A stretch of DNA of 38,951 nt from Gammaproteobacteria bacterium. Its GTDB lineage: Bacteria > Pseudomonadota > Gammaproteobacteria > Steroidobacterales > Steroidobacteraceae. Below are positions 1 to 8,523 of this stretch, piece by piece. Each line of letters begins with the position of its first letter. Positions within the stretch are counted from its first letter, which is position 1. The translations under genes were made by a program, and so were the position numbers. The stretch covers positions 1-38,951 of the forward strand of contig JASHTK010000264.1 in NCBI GenBank assembly GCA_030040575.1. The letters are read 5' to 3'. Under the pieces are notes generated by a model. The model saw only the letters and a list, made by a program, of their open reading frames with translations. It did no database searches and was not told the origin of the DNA.

Positions 1-2
1 TC

Positions 3-173
3 GCGACGGCCCCGCGGGGTCACGGGGGCTTCGGCTACGACCCGATCTTCCTGCCGCGAGGCGGCGAGCGCACCGCGGCCGAGCTCGAGCCTCGGGAGAA
101 GAGCGCGGTGAGCCACCGCGCGCTCGCCCTCTCCTCGCTCCTGTCCCTGCTTCGACCCCGCGCTGGGGCGTGA
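3..173 (+). CDS. rdgB: RdgB/HAM1 dITP/XTP pyrophosphatase, C-terminal part (5' end outside window)
   Basis: This partial reading frame is open from the window edge and ends at the TGA at 171-173. It reads [12 protein letters not shown], then a Thr-Ala-Glu-Leu segment, then [12 protein letters not shown]. This is the signature C-terminal block of the RdgB/HAM1 family, which hydrolyses dITP, XTP and ITP to monophosphates so that deaminated purines stay out of DNA and RNA. The family usually has K-N-x-x-S-H-R here; this copy has K-S-A-V-S-H-R. The stop overlaps a possible GTG start of hemW (GTGA), and rdgB-hemW is a common gene pair. Family assignment is firm; only about 56 residues are visible. 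Confidence 0.9.
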   Translation, partial: ATAPRGHGGFGYDPIFLPRGGERTAAELEPREKSAVSHRALALSSLLSLLRPRAGA

Positions 174-214
174 GGCTTGACTCCGCCGCGCTGCGGCGGC
201 ATGGATGGCTCGAG

Positions 215-1453
215 ATGTCCGCCGTCCCGCCCTCACCGCCGCTGCGCCGCGAAGCGCCGCCGCCCCTCGCGCGGCCTCCGCTCGCGCTCTACGTGCACTT
301 TCCGTGGTGCGTGCGCAAGTGTCCGTACTGCGATTTCAACTCGTACACGCTGCGGGGCGCGCTGCCGGTGGAGCGGTACGTCGAGGCACTGATGGAGGAC
401 ATGGCGGCGCAGGCGCCGGAGGGGGCCGGACGAGCGCTCATCAGCGTGTTCCTGGGCGGCGGCACGCCGAGCTTGTTCCCGCCCGCGGCCATCGAGCGAG
501 TGCTCGCGGCGGCACGGGCGCTGTGGGGCTTTGCCGAGGACATCGAGATCACGCTCGAGGCCAACCCCGGCACCATTGAGCGCGGGCGCTTCGGGGAGTA
601 TCGGGCAGCCGGGGTGAGCCGAGTCTCGCTCGGCGCGCAGAGCTTCGATCGCGGCGCGCTGCACGCGCTCGGCCGGATTCACTCGCCCGAGGAGACCTGT
701 CGGGCCGCGGAGGAGCTGCATGCGGCCGGCCTCGCCAACTTCAATCTGGATCTGATGTACGGCCTGCCGGGGCAGGACCCGCGCGGCGCAATCGAGGACG
801 TCGAGCGCGCGCTCGCCCTCGGTCCGGCGCATCTGTCTCACTACCAGCTCACGATCGAGGCGGGCACCGTGTTTGCCGCGGCGCCGCCGGCTCTGCCGGC
901 GGAGGATGCGGCCGCGGACATGCTCGCGGCCTGCCAGGAGCGCCTCGCCGCCGCGGGCTTCGCGCAGTACGAGACCTCCGCGTATGCGCGGGAGGGCCGG
1001 CTCGCGCGCCACAATCTCAATTACTGGAGGTTCGGCGATTACTTGGGCGTCGGGGCCGGCGCGCACGGGAAGCTCACCGATCCTGCTCGGCGCTGCATCG
1101 CCCGCACGGCCCAGACGCGTGAGCCGCGCCGCTACCTCGCGGCCCCCGCGGGGTCCGCGACGCGCAGGACGGTCGAGCCAGGCGATCTGCCCTTCGAGTT
1201 CATGCTGAACGCGCTGCGCCTGACGGAGGGGTTCGACTCCGCCTTGTTTGAGGCGCGGACGGGCCTGAGTGCGAGCGTGGTCGAGCCCACGCTCACGAGC
1301 CTTCAAGAGCTCGGGCTCATGACGCGCGCCGGCACGGCAGCCCGCGCGGACACGCACTGGAGGACGACCCCACTCGGCGCACGCTTCCTCAACGACCTGC
1401 TCGTGAGGTTTCTGCCGGATTCGGCGGCCTTGGCGCGGGGCCGTACCGCTTGA
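215..1453 (+). CDS. hemW: HemW, radical SAM haem chaperone (HemN-like)
   Basis: HemW is a radical SAM protein that binds haem and delivers it to membrane haemoproteins; it was long misannotated as oxygen-independent coproporphyrinogen oxidase. From the ATG at 215 the product is 412 residues. The 4Fe-4S cluster cysteines are C32, C36 and C39 in CVRKCPYCDF. The residue that is the fourth cysteine in true HemN (CxxxCxxCxC) is Phe here, which separates HemW from HemN. A SAM-binding GGGTPSLF motif and a winged-helix-like C-terminus follow. The ORF track starts at GTG 170, overlapping the rdgB stop; that start adds 15 residues unlike the family and neither start has a clear ribosome-binding site, so the start is uncertain. 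Confidence 0.93.
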   Translation: MSAVPPSPPLRREAPPPLARPPLALYVHFPWCVRKCPYCDFNSYTLRGALPVERYVEALMEDMAAQAPEGAGRALISVFLGGGTPSLFPPAAIERVLAAARALWGFAEDIEITLEANPGTIERGRFGEYRAAGVSRVSLGAQSFDRGALHALGRIHSPEETCRAAEELHAAGLANFNLDLMYGLPGQDPRGAIEDVERALALGPAHLSHYQLTIEAGTVFAAAPPALPAEDAAADMLAACQERLAAAGFAQYETSAYAREGRLARHNLNYWRFGDYLGVGAGAHGKLTDPARRCIARTAQTREPRRYLAAPAGSATRRTVEPGDLPFEFMLNALRLTEGFDSALFEARTGLSASVVEPTLTSLQELGLMTRAGTAARADTHWRTTPLGARFLNDLLVRFLPDSAALARGRTA

Positions 1454-1939
1454 GCAGAGCGCCGGTGCATCCGCCGGAGGGTCCGGCGGTCCGCGCGGTG
1501 AGCCCATGCCACCAGCGGCGAGGCACTGTCAACTAGCTGCCGAGGATGGCCAGGGTGCGGTGACGCGCCCGTTATACACAGGCCCGCACTGGCCTATCGG
1601 TAAATGAGCAAATTACGCGCGATACCCGCCAACTCGCTGCATGAGACGCCCGCAAGTAATTGATGAACAAGTGTGAAAATGTCTGGTTATTTTTTAGCCA
1701 GGGTCACAAAAATGCAATCTCGCGCGGATTTCGCCCATTCCGGCTCGGCGGTGTCCACAGATTTATCCACAGCTTCTGTGGATAGTTGGGGCCCTTGGGC
1801 AGAGGCCGCCAAGGACGTCCGGAGCGCCGAGAACAGGCAGCGTGAAAGGCGGGCGTTGCGGCGCTTGAGCACCCGGCGATTCGCCTGTAAACTCCCGCGC
1901 CCTTTTCCGCGAGGGCGCGCCAGCTTTGCGAGCCGAGCC
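1454..1939. other. Intergenic region hemW-rpmE (486 bp), AT-rich centre with DnaA boxes
   Basis: No convincing gene lies here. The ORF track extends rpmE back to 1673, but the extension resembles no L31 protein. The stretch from about 1600 to 1735 is much more AT-rich than its surroundings and includes a run reading GGTTATTTTTTAG. DnaA-box sequences lie on both sides of it. See the separate oriC-like entry. Confidence 0.7.
1572..1785. other. oriC-like cluster: DnaA boxes flanking an AT-rich segment
   Basis: TTATACACA at 1572-1580 and TTATCCACA at 1763-1771 both match the DnaA-box consensus TTATNCACA exactly. The minus strand of 1777-1785 reads CTATCCACA (one mismatch), and GTGTCCACA at 1751-1759 has two. 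The boxes at 1763 and 1777 form a perfect 9-bp inverted repeat (TATCCACAG and CTGTGGATA, 3-nt spacer). Between the outer and inner boxes lies an AT-rich segment that could act as an unwinding element, plus CAAGTAATTGATG (1653-1665), one mismatch from the IHF consensus. This is the anatomy of a replication origin or of a DnaA-titrating/DnaA-regulated site. Neither dnaA nor mnmG is in view, so origin function is inference. Confidence 0.45.
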
Positions 1940-2155
1940 ATGAAAGCGTCGATTCATCCCGAGTACCAAGAGATCAACGTCGTCTGCAGTTGTGGGAACA
2001 CCTTCACGACGCGCTCGACGCTCGGCCACGATCTGCACGTCGAGGTGTGCTCGAACTGCCATCCCTTCTACACCGGCAAGCAGAAGATCGTGGACACCGC
2101 GGGCCGCGTGGACAAGTTCCGCAAGAAGTACGGCGCCGCGGCGAGCCGCCGCTGA
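1940..2155 (+). CDS. rpmE: 50S ribosomal protein L31 (zinc-binding, C+ type)
   Basis: A 71-residue ribosomal protein of the large subunit that contributes to the bridge between subunits. It opens [19 protein letters not shown] and carries four zinc-ligand cysteines, C16, C18, C37 and C40 (CSC and CSNC), so it is the zinc-containing C+ form. The usual HPFYTGKQK motif and a basic tail follow. The ATG at 1940 was chosen because the family begins at this Met; the 89 extra codons in the ORF track come from the AT-rich intergenic region. The gene stands alone between hemW and gltA on the same strand. Confidence 0.96.
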   Translation: MKASIHPEYQEINVVCSCGNTFTTRSTLGHDLHVEVCSNCHPFYTGKQKIVDTAGRVDKFRKKYGAAASRR

Positions 2156-2190
2156 CCGTCGCTGACTCCCGCTGACCGTCGCCGGCGGCA
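2145..2190. repeat. Short direct repeat with GC-rich inverted arms at the rpmE 3' end
   Basis: CGCTGACCGTCGC occurs twice across the rpmE stop codon and the following 30 bp. The outer arms GCCGCCG and CGGCGGC are complementary and could close a hairpin. There is no T-run after it, so an intrinsic terminator is not supported; it may be a Rho-type end or chance in GC-rich DNA. Confidence 0.25.
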
Positions 2191-2323
2191 CAGGCGCGCT
2201 GCCGCGACCACCGCTCGCCCGCGGCGCACAGCCGCCTTGATTCCGTTCGCGGACCGTGTAACGCTCGGTATCGTCCGCGCAACATCGGGTGTGCGCGGGC
2301 CCGCCCGCAGAAGCGCCATCAAA

Positions 2324-3622
<1,299 letters not shown>

Positions 3623-3655
3623 GGGCGCTCCGCCGCTCGCCCGAGCCGGCCGGTC

Positions 3656-4264
3656 TCAGCGCTCGAGCAGCGCCTCGAGCTCGGAGAGGTCGGCGCGGCG
3701 CATGGGCCGTCCGTCGACCGGGCTCACCGGCGCCTGGCGGATTCCGTCGGCGGGGAACACGGTGGCCTCGATCGGCTGATCGTTGATCTCGAAGCGCACG
3801 CCCGGATACTCGAGCACACGGTCCGCGTTCATCTTGACGCGCCGCGCGGTGATCTCGTGGGGGATGCCCTGGTCCATGAGGTGGATCGCGACCGACTCGG
3901 GACTGTCCGCGAACAGGTGCAGCTGCACGTCCGAATGCGCGGTCGCCGTGCCGGCGAGCACCGGCCCGACGAGTCGCGGCTCGAAGTCGCTGAGCTTCCT
4001 CATGGCCTGCAGGGCGGCACGGCGCTGCGCATGCAGGGAGCGGGCGTGCGAGGCGCCGCCGAAGAGCCGCTGGTACTCGGCGAGCGCGGCCTCGATCTCC
4101 GTGTTCTTCGGCAGCACGGCGCTGTCCGTGACGCCGAAGCGGTCCGCCGCCTTGCGCTTCGCCGCGAGGAAGTCGCCGATGCCGTGCTCGGACATCACGC
4201 GTGCCGCTTCCTGGGCGAGCGCCCGTCTCAGATGGTCGCTGCGAGTGGGACGATGCTTGGGCAT
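3656..4264 (-). CDS. Conserved hypothetical protein, possibly nucleotidyltransferase-like
   Basis: A 202-residue soluble protein with no signal peptide or membrane segment. The N-terminal third is basic and helical (SDHLRRALAQEAARVMSEHG). The middle reads LVGPVLAGTATAHSDVQLHLFAD, which resembles the strand-turn-strand of nucleotidyltransferase folds, where a GS/GT motif precedes acidic metal ligands; the classical DxD is weak. The C-terminus has a GRPMRRADLSELEALL helix. It lies 20 bp downstream of mrcA on the same strand and is probably co-transcribed. I recognise a conserved proteobacterial protein but no established function; the fold suggestion is inference. Confidence 0.7.
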   Translation of the reverse strand: MPKHRPTRSDHLRRALAQEAARVMSEHGIGDFLAAKRKAADRFGVTDSAVLPKNTEIEAALAEYQRLFGGASHARSLHAQRRAALQAMRKLSDFEPRLVGPVLAGTATAHSDVQLHLFADSPESVAIHLMDQGIPHEITARRVKMNADRVLEYPGVRFEINDQPIEATVFPADGIRQAPVSPVDGRPMRRADLSELEALLER

Positions 4265-4284
4265 GATCGTGGGCTCGGCCGCAA

Positions 4285-6906
4285 CTAGAAGAGCGAATCG
4301 CCGGCCGCGGTCTGATCCGGCGCGGGCTGGGTCTCGGCCCCGGCGCCGCCCCCCGCGGGCAGGTGATTCACCATGAACGTCTCGAGGATCCCGTCGCGAC
4401 TCTCCGCGCTCACGAGCCGGCCGGTCGTCGGCGAGACGCGCAGCGTGACGAGCCCGTCGGGCATCGGACGGGTCGTCTCCGGCACGCCTCGCAGCGCCTC
4501 GCGCATGAAATAGATCCAGATCGGCAGCGCGGTGCGGCTGCCCTCCTCGGTCTCCCCGAGCGAGCGCTCCTCATCGTAGCCGACCCAGACGGTCGCGACG
4601 AGATTCGGCGTGAATCCGTTGAACCACGCATCGCGCGACTGATTGGTCGTGCCGGTCTTGCCCGCGATATCGTCGCGATGCAGGACGAGCGCCCGCTGCC
4701 CGGTGCCGTGCCGGATCACATCGGCGAGCATGTCGGTCATCAGGTAATCGTTCTGCGGACTGATCACGCGCGGCGCCAGACGGTCCGGCGGCAGGTCCCC
4801 GCGGCCGCCGCGGATCGCGTCCGCGGCGGCGAGCAGATCGGCCACGGACATCGGCTGCGGGCTCGACGGCATCGGGGCGCGCACCGACAGCGGGGAGGCC
4901 GCCGTCGCAGGACCACTCGCTGGCATACCGGCCGGCGCCGCTGAGCTCGCCAGCGGCGAGCCCGCGAGCGCGGGCGTGCCCCCTTGCGCACTCACCGCCC
5001 CGGGGCTGCCCGGCGGCTTGCCGAGGCTCGCGAGGTCCGCCGGCTGCTCGCACGGCGCACAGGCGATCCGCGGCTGCGCCTGCCAGACGACATCCCCTGT
5101 CGGACCCTCGATTCGATCGATGAAGTACGGGTCGACGCGGAAGCCGCCGTTTGCGAAGACCGCGTAGGCCGCGGCCATCTGCAGCGGCGAGGCCTGCAGC
5201 GTCCCGAGCGCGAGCGTGAGATTCTGGGGCAGCTCCTCGCGGGTGAATCCGAACCGCGTCGCGTAGTCCGTCGCGTACGGGACGCCCATCTGTCTCAGCA
5301 GGCGGATCGACGCCAAGTTGCGGGACCACTCGAGCGCCTCGCGCAGGCGAATCGGACCGCGAAAGTCGCGCTCCGAGTCCTCGGGGCGCCAGAGCGTCTC
5401 CATTCCCGGATCGTCGAGCACGACCGGCGTGTCGAGCAGCACCGAGGCGGGAGTGAAACCGGCGTCGAGCGCCGCCGAGTACAGGAACGGCTTGAAGCCG
5501 GACCCCGGCTGGCGCTCGGCCTGCACGGCGCGGTTGTACTTGTACGTGAAGTAGTCGAATCCTCCGACGAGCGCCGCGACGGCGCCGTCGCGCGGATCGA
5601 GGGCGACGAGCGCGGCCTGGGCTTCGGGCACCTGCGCGAGCTGCGCGGTGCGCTCGCCGTCGCTCACGACGTAGACCACGTCACCGCGCGCGAGCACATC
5701 GCCGGCGCTCTGCGGCGTCGGCCCCGGCGGGCCGTCGCCGCGAGCCTTGCGTGCCCACGACAGTCCCTCCCAGCTCACCGTCTGCGCGCCGGCCGCCTTG
5801 ACGAAGACCTCCGCCGAGGTGACGGCGATCGATACCACGACGGCAGGGGTCAGCAGGCCGACCGAGGGGTACGGGTCGAGGAGCGCCTCGAGCTGCTCGG
5901 GCTGCGCTCCCGCGGAGAGATCGACGTGGCCTGCCGGCCCTCGGTATCCGTAGCGGCGGTCGTACTCGATGAGGCCGAGGCGCACGGCGCGGTTCGCGGC
6001 CGTCTGCAGCCGGCCATCGATCGTCGTGTAGACCTTGTATCCGTCCGTCTCGGCGCGCGGCCCGATGCGGCGGAGCATCTCCTGGCGCACCATCTCGGCG
6101 ATGTATTGCCCTTCCACGTCGTACGCCGGACCGTGCTCGGTCGCATCGATCGGCTCCGCGTTCGCGGCCGCCGCCACCTCGGGACTCACGAACCCGAGCT
6201 CGCGCATGCGTCGCAGCACGTAGGTCCTGCGGACCCGCGCGTACTGCGGATTGACGATCGGGTTGTAGCGCGAGGGCACCTGGGCGATGCCCGCGAGCGT
6301 CGCGGCCTGCGCGACGGTGAGCTCGGAGAGCGGCTCGCCGAAGAACGTCTGCGCGGCGGCCGCGACCCCGTAGGCCCGCTCGCCGAAGAAGATGACGTTC
6401 AGGTAGAGGCCGAAGATCTGCTCCTTGGTGAACTCGTGCTCCATGCGGTAGGTGAGGAAGGCTTCCTCGAGCTTGCGCCGCCAGGTCTTGTCGAACGTCA
6501 GGAACATGTTGCGGGCCGCCTGCATGGTGATGGTGCTCGCGCCCTGCGCTCGCTGGCCGGTGGCGACGTCGACGGCGATGGCTCGCAGCAAGCCCCAGTA
6601 ATCGATGCCGTGGTGCTGGAAGAAGCGGTCATCCTCGGCGGCGAGGAAAGCCTGCTTGACGATGAGCGGGATCTGAGCGTAGCTCACCGGGATGCGGCGC
6701 TCGGCCCCGATCTGCGCGATCAGATCGCCGCTGCGGGTATAGACGCGCAGGGGAACCTGCAACTCGACGTTTCGCATCGACTCGACCGAGGGGAGCGACG
6801 GCTCGAGGTACACGTAGGCTGCGGACAGCCCGAAGACCCCGAAAAGTGTGATGAGGATCACACAGCCGGCGACAAATCCCAGAATTCGAACGAATTTCGG
6901 TCTCAC
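4285..6906 (-). CDS. mrcA: Penicillin-binding protein 1A (bifunctional transglycosylase/transpeptidase)
   Basis: Inner-membrane peptidoglycan synthase that polymerises lipid II glycan strands and crosslinks stem peptides. Its 873 residues are close to the family's usual 800-850. One N-terminal membrane segment (about residues 8-30) is followed by the GT51 domain with EDDRFFQHHG (catalytic Glu near residue 92) and GASTITMQ. The transpeptidase domain has SGFK (SxxK, near 468), SRN (near 527) and KTGTT (near 747). Roughly residues 620-715 are a Pro/Ala/Ser/Gly-rich insertion of low complexity just before the last active-site motif. The gene is divergent from pilM, the same mrcA/ponA-pilMNOPQ order found in Pseudomonas and many relatives. 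Some genomes use the symbol ponA. Confidence 0.95.
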   Translation of the reverse strand: MRPKFVRILGFVAGCVILITLFGVFGLSAAYVYLEPSLPSVESMRNVELQVPLRVYTRSGDLIAQIGAERRIPVSYAQIPLIVKQAFLAAEDDRFFQHHGIDYWGLLRAIAVDVATGQRAQGASTITMQAARNMFLTFDKTWRRKLEEAFLTYRMEHEFTKEQIFGLYLNVIFFGERAYGVAAAAQTFFGEPLSELTVAQAATLAGIAQVPSRYNPIVNPQYARVRRTYVLRRMRELGFVSPEVAAAANAEPIDATEHGPAYDVEGQYIAEMVRQEMLRRIGPRAETDGYKVYTTIDGRLQTAANRAVRLGLIEYDRRYGYRGPAGHVDLSAGAQPEQLEALLDPYPSVGLLTPAVVVSIAVTSAEVFVKAAGAQTVSWEGLSWARKARGDGPPGPTPQSAGDVLARGDVVYVVSDGERTAQLAQVPEAQAALVALDPRDGAVAALVGGFDYFTYKYNRAVQAERQPGSGFKPFLYSAALDAGFTPASVLLDTPVVLDDPGMETLWRPEDSERDFRGPIRLREALEWSRNLASIRLLRQMGVPYATDYATRFGFTREELPQNLTLALGTLQASPLQMAAAYAVFANGGFRVDPYFIDRIEGPTGDVVWQAQPRIACAPCEQPADLASLGKPPGSPGAVSAQGGTPALAGSPLASSAAPAGMPASGPATAASPLSVRAPMPSSPQPMSVADLLAAADAIRGGRGDLPPDRLAPRVISPQNDYLMTDMLADVIRHGTGQRALVLHRDDIAGKTGTTNQSRDAWFNGFTPNLVATVWVGYDEERSLGETEEGSRTALPIWIYFMREALRGVPETTRPMPDGLVTLRVSPTTGRLVSAESRDGILETFMVNHLPAGGGAGAETQPAPDQTAAGDSLF

Positions 6907-7047
6907 GGGGCTCGTCGTGGGCTTGCGCCCGACCTTCCTCGGCGCTGCAACGCGCGACCCGGGCCCGCTAGCTTAAGAGAGCAAGGAGGCCTGTCGAGTC
7001 CGACGGCCAGTTTTACAGAACCGGCATCACAAAAACACTCCACCGGC

Positions 7048-7076
7048 TTGCGCCGCTTGGCACTGCTATGCATAGT
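7048..7076 (+). promoter_or_regulatory. Weak candidate sigma-70 promoter ahead of the riboswitch
   Basis: TTGCGC (7048-7053) and CATAGT (7071-7076) are 17 bp apart and match the -35 and -10 consensus at 3/6 and 4/6 positions. Transcription from here would begin at about 7083, at the start of the riboswitch core but cutting into the outer stem proposed below. The match is poor, so the real promoter may lie elsewhere upstream. Confidence 0.25.
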
Positions 7077-7077
7077 A

Positions 7078-7169
7078 GCCGGCGTTCGAAAGGGCAAACT
7101 CACCGAAAGGTGGGGACGCAAAGCCTCCGGTCTACGGGCGTGAGCGCCTATGACAGCGGGGTTGCCGGC
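7078..7169 (+). promoter_or_regulatory. GEMM-I (class I cyclic-di-GMP) riboswitch upstream of pilM
   Basis: The sequence contains the GEMM-I conserved core in order: GGGCAAAC, a CACC-GAAA-GGTG hairpin with GAAA tetraloop (P2), GGGACGCAAAGCCTCCGG, a second hairpin (GGGCG-TGAG-CGCCT, P3), and ACAGCGGGGTTGCC. The segment GACGCAAAGCCTCCGG is the same as in the Vibrio cholerae Vc2 aptamer as I remember it. GGCAA and TTGCC can pair, and outer arms GCCGGC (7078-7083) and GCCGGC (7164-7169) close the element. These RNAs bind cyclic-di-GMP and control transcription or translation downstream; here the target is pilMNOPQ, about 290 nt away. The switching mechanism is not evident: no hairpin with a U-run follows. 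GEMM-I RNAs upstream of pilus genes are known in Geobacter and related bacteria. Confidence 0.92.
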
Positions 7170-7188
7170 GCAAACCTTAAACCATCCG

Positions 7189-7213
7189 CCTGCCATGGGC
7201 CATGGCGGGCAGG
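7189..7213 (+). other. GC hairpin in the pilM leader, possible expression platform
   Basis: Arms CCTGCC and GGCAGG enclose an inner near-palindrome GCCATGG-G-CCATGGC, 20 nt after the riboswitch. It could be part of the switch's expression platform. No T-run follows, so it is not a standard intrinsic terminator. Confidence 0.3.
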
Positions 7214-7457
7214 ACGCGGTGCCGTCACCCCTCGCTCCCGCTCGCGTTCCGCATGCTCCGGGTGCTCGGCTCCCCAGCGACGCTTGGACCGGTCACGGCG
7301 ACATTCGTTGAATCGGTACGCGAGGAGCGGCCTCACCGCGGCGGGCGCGTTTCGTGAGACCTCTCACGGTCTATTTAACTTAGGCTGAGATATAGTGACT
7401 CCGGGGTCTCTCACACGGCGGACGCTAGCGCGCGCAAGTAACTGATAAGGAATGAGA

Positions 7458-8522
7458 ATGTTCCTATTTCAGCGCAGGTACCGCCCGCTGCTCGGACTCG
7501 ACATCACCACCTCGTCCGTGAAGCTCATCGAGCTTGCGATGGCGGGGGGCCAGTACCGCGTCGAGGCGTACGCCGCGGAGCCGACGCCTCAGAACGCCAT
7601 CAACGAGAAGGCGATCGTCGATGCCGAGGCCGTCGGCGAGGCCGTGCGCCGCGCGATCAAGCGCTCCGGCGCTCGCAGCCGCGAGGTCGCCATCGCGATC
7701 AGCGGTGACGCCGCCATCACCAAGGTGATTCAAATGCCCCGCAGCCTGCGCTCGGGGGACCTCGAGGCACAGGTGGAGATGCAGGCCGATCAGTACATCC
7801 CCTTCCCCATGGACGAGGTGAGCTACGACTTCGAGGTGCTCGGGCCGTCGGAGAAGGACCCGGACACGAGCGACGTGCTCCTCGTCGCGACGCGCACGGA
7901 GAACGTGGATCAGCGCCAGGCGGCGGTGAACGCGGCCGGGCTTTCCGCGAAGATCGTGGACGTCGAGGCCTTCGCCCTCGAGAACGCCTGCAAGCTCATG
8001 ACGCATCAGATGCCGGACGGCGGCATCGACCGGACGATCGCCGTGATCGACTTCGGCGCGAGCAGCACGACCTTCAGCGTGCTCCGGAACCTCAAGATCG
8101 TCTACACGCGCGATTTCGCCTTCGGCGGCCAGCAGCTGACCGAGGAGATCATGCGCACCTACGGACTGTCGATGGAGGAGGCGGGCCGCGCGAAGAAAGA
8201 GGGCGGGCTGCCCGCGAACTACCAGACCGAGGTGCTCGACCCCTTCATCGACGACATGACGCAGCAGGTGAGCCGCTCCCTGCAGTTCTACCTCGCCTCC
8301 GGGTCCGGGCGCGAGCAACCGGAGAAGATTCTCATCTGCGGGGGCTGCGCGAACATCGCCGGCGTCGCCGACGTGATCTCGAGCCGCGTCGGCATCGCGG
8401 GCGAGAAGGGCGATCCGCTCGGCCAGATGAAGCTGTCCTCGCGCGCCAAGGCCCAGGCGGTGCAGCGCGACGCCACGGCGCTTCTCACGGCGTGCGGCCT
8501 CGCGCTGCGGAGCTTCGACTGA
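7458..8522 (+). CDS. pilM: PilM, actin-like type IV pilus assembly ATPase
   Basis: Cytoplasmic actin-fold protein that binds the N-terminal tail of PilN and links the inner-membrane alignment complex to the cytoplasmic pilus motor components. The product is 354 residues. The opening LLGLDITTSSVKLIEL is the phosphate-1 loop of the actin-like fold, and AVIDFGASSTTFSV is phosphate-2. The start was set at ATG 7458, because AAGGA at 7447-7451 lies 6 nt before it and only 1 nt or less before the ATG at 7452 used in the ORF track. It is the first gene of pilMNOPQ and the presumed target of the upstream riboswitch. One base separates it from pilN. Confidence 0.97.
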   Translation: MFLFQRRYRPLLGLDITTSSVKLIELAMAGGQYRVEAYAAEPTPQNAINEKAIVDAEAVGEAVRRAIKRSGARSREVAIAISGDAAITKVIQMPRSLRSGDLEAQVEMQADQYIPFPMDEVSYDFEVLGPSEKDPDTSDVLLVATRTENVDQRQAAVNAAGLSAKIVDVEAFALENACKLMTHQMPDGGIDRTIAVIDFGASSTTFSVLRNLKIVYTRDFAFGGQQLTEEIMRTYGLSMEEAGRAKKEGGLPANYQTEVLDPFIDDMTQQVSRSLQFYLASGSGREQPEKILICGGCANIAGVADVISSRVGIAGEKGDPLGQMKLSSRAKAQAVQRDATALLTACGLALRSFD

Positions 8523-8523
8523 C

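Larger units (their letters stand above)
6907..7457. other. Divergent intergenic region mrcA / pilM (about 550 bp)
   Basis: This gap separates mrcA and pilM, which are transcribed away from each other. It contains the GEMM-I riboswitch (7078-7169), then about 280 nt of leader before pilM. That leader holds a GC hairpin (7189-7213) and an AT-richer stretch around 7370-7400 with GTGAGA/TCTCAC inverted arms near 7354-7367. I see no protein-coding gene in it; the short ORFs in the track are shadows. Confidence 0.7.

Noticed and set aside
3623-3655. GGGCG/CGCCC hairpin between gltA and the convergent gene as a terminator
   Set aside because: Only a 5-bp stem with a long loop and no T-run; too weak to call.
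4984-7143. 719-codon plus-strand ORF opposite mrcA
   Set aside because: It is an antisense shadow; the composition (Arg/Gly/Glu-rich, no domain) is typical of GC-rich mirror frames, while the minus strand encodes an unmistakable PBP1A.
7391-7396. TATAGT as a -10 of a pilM-proximal promoter
   Set aside because: No acceptable -35 at 16-18 bp, and it would bypass the riboswitch; left as unproven.
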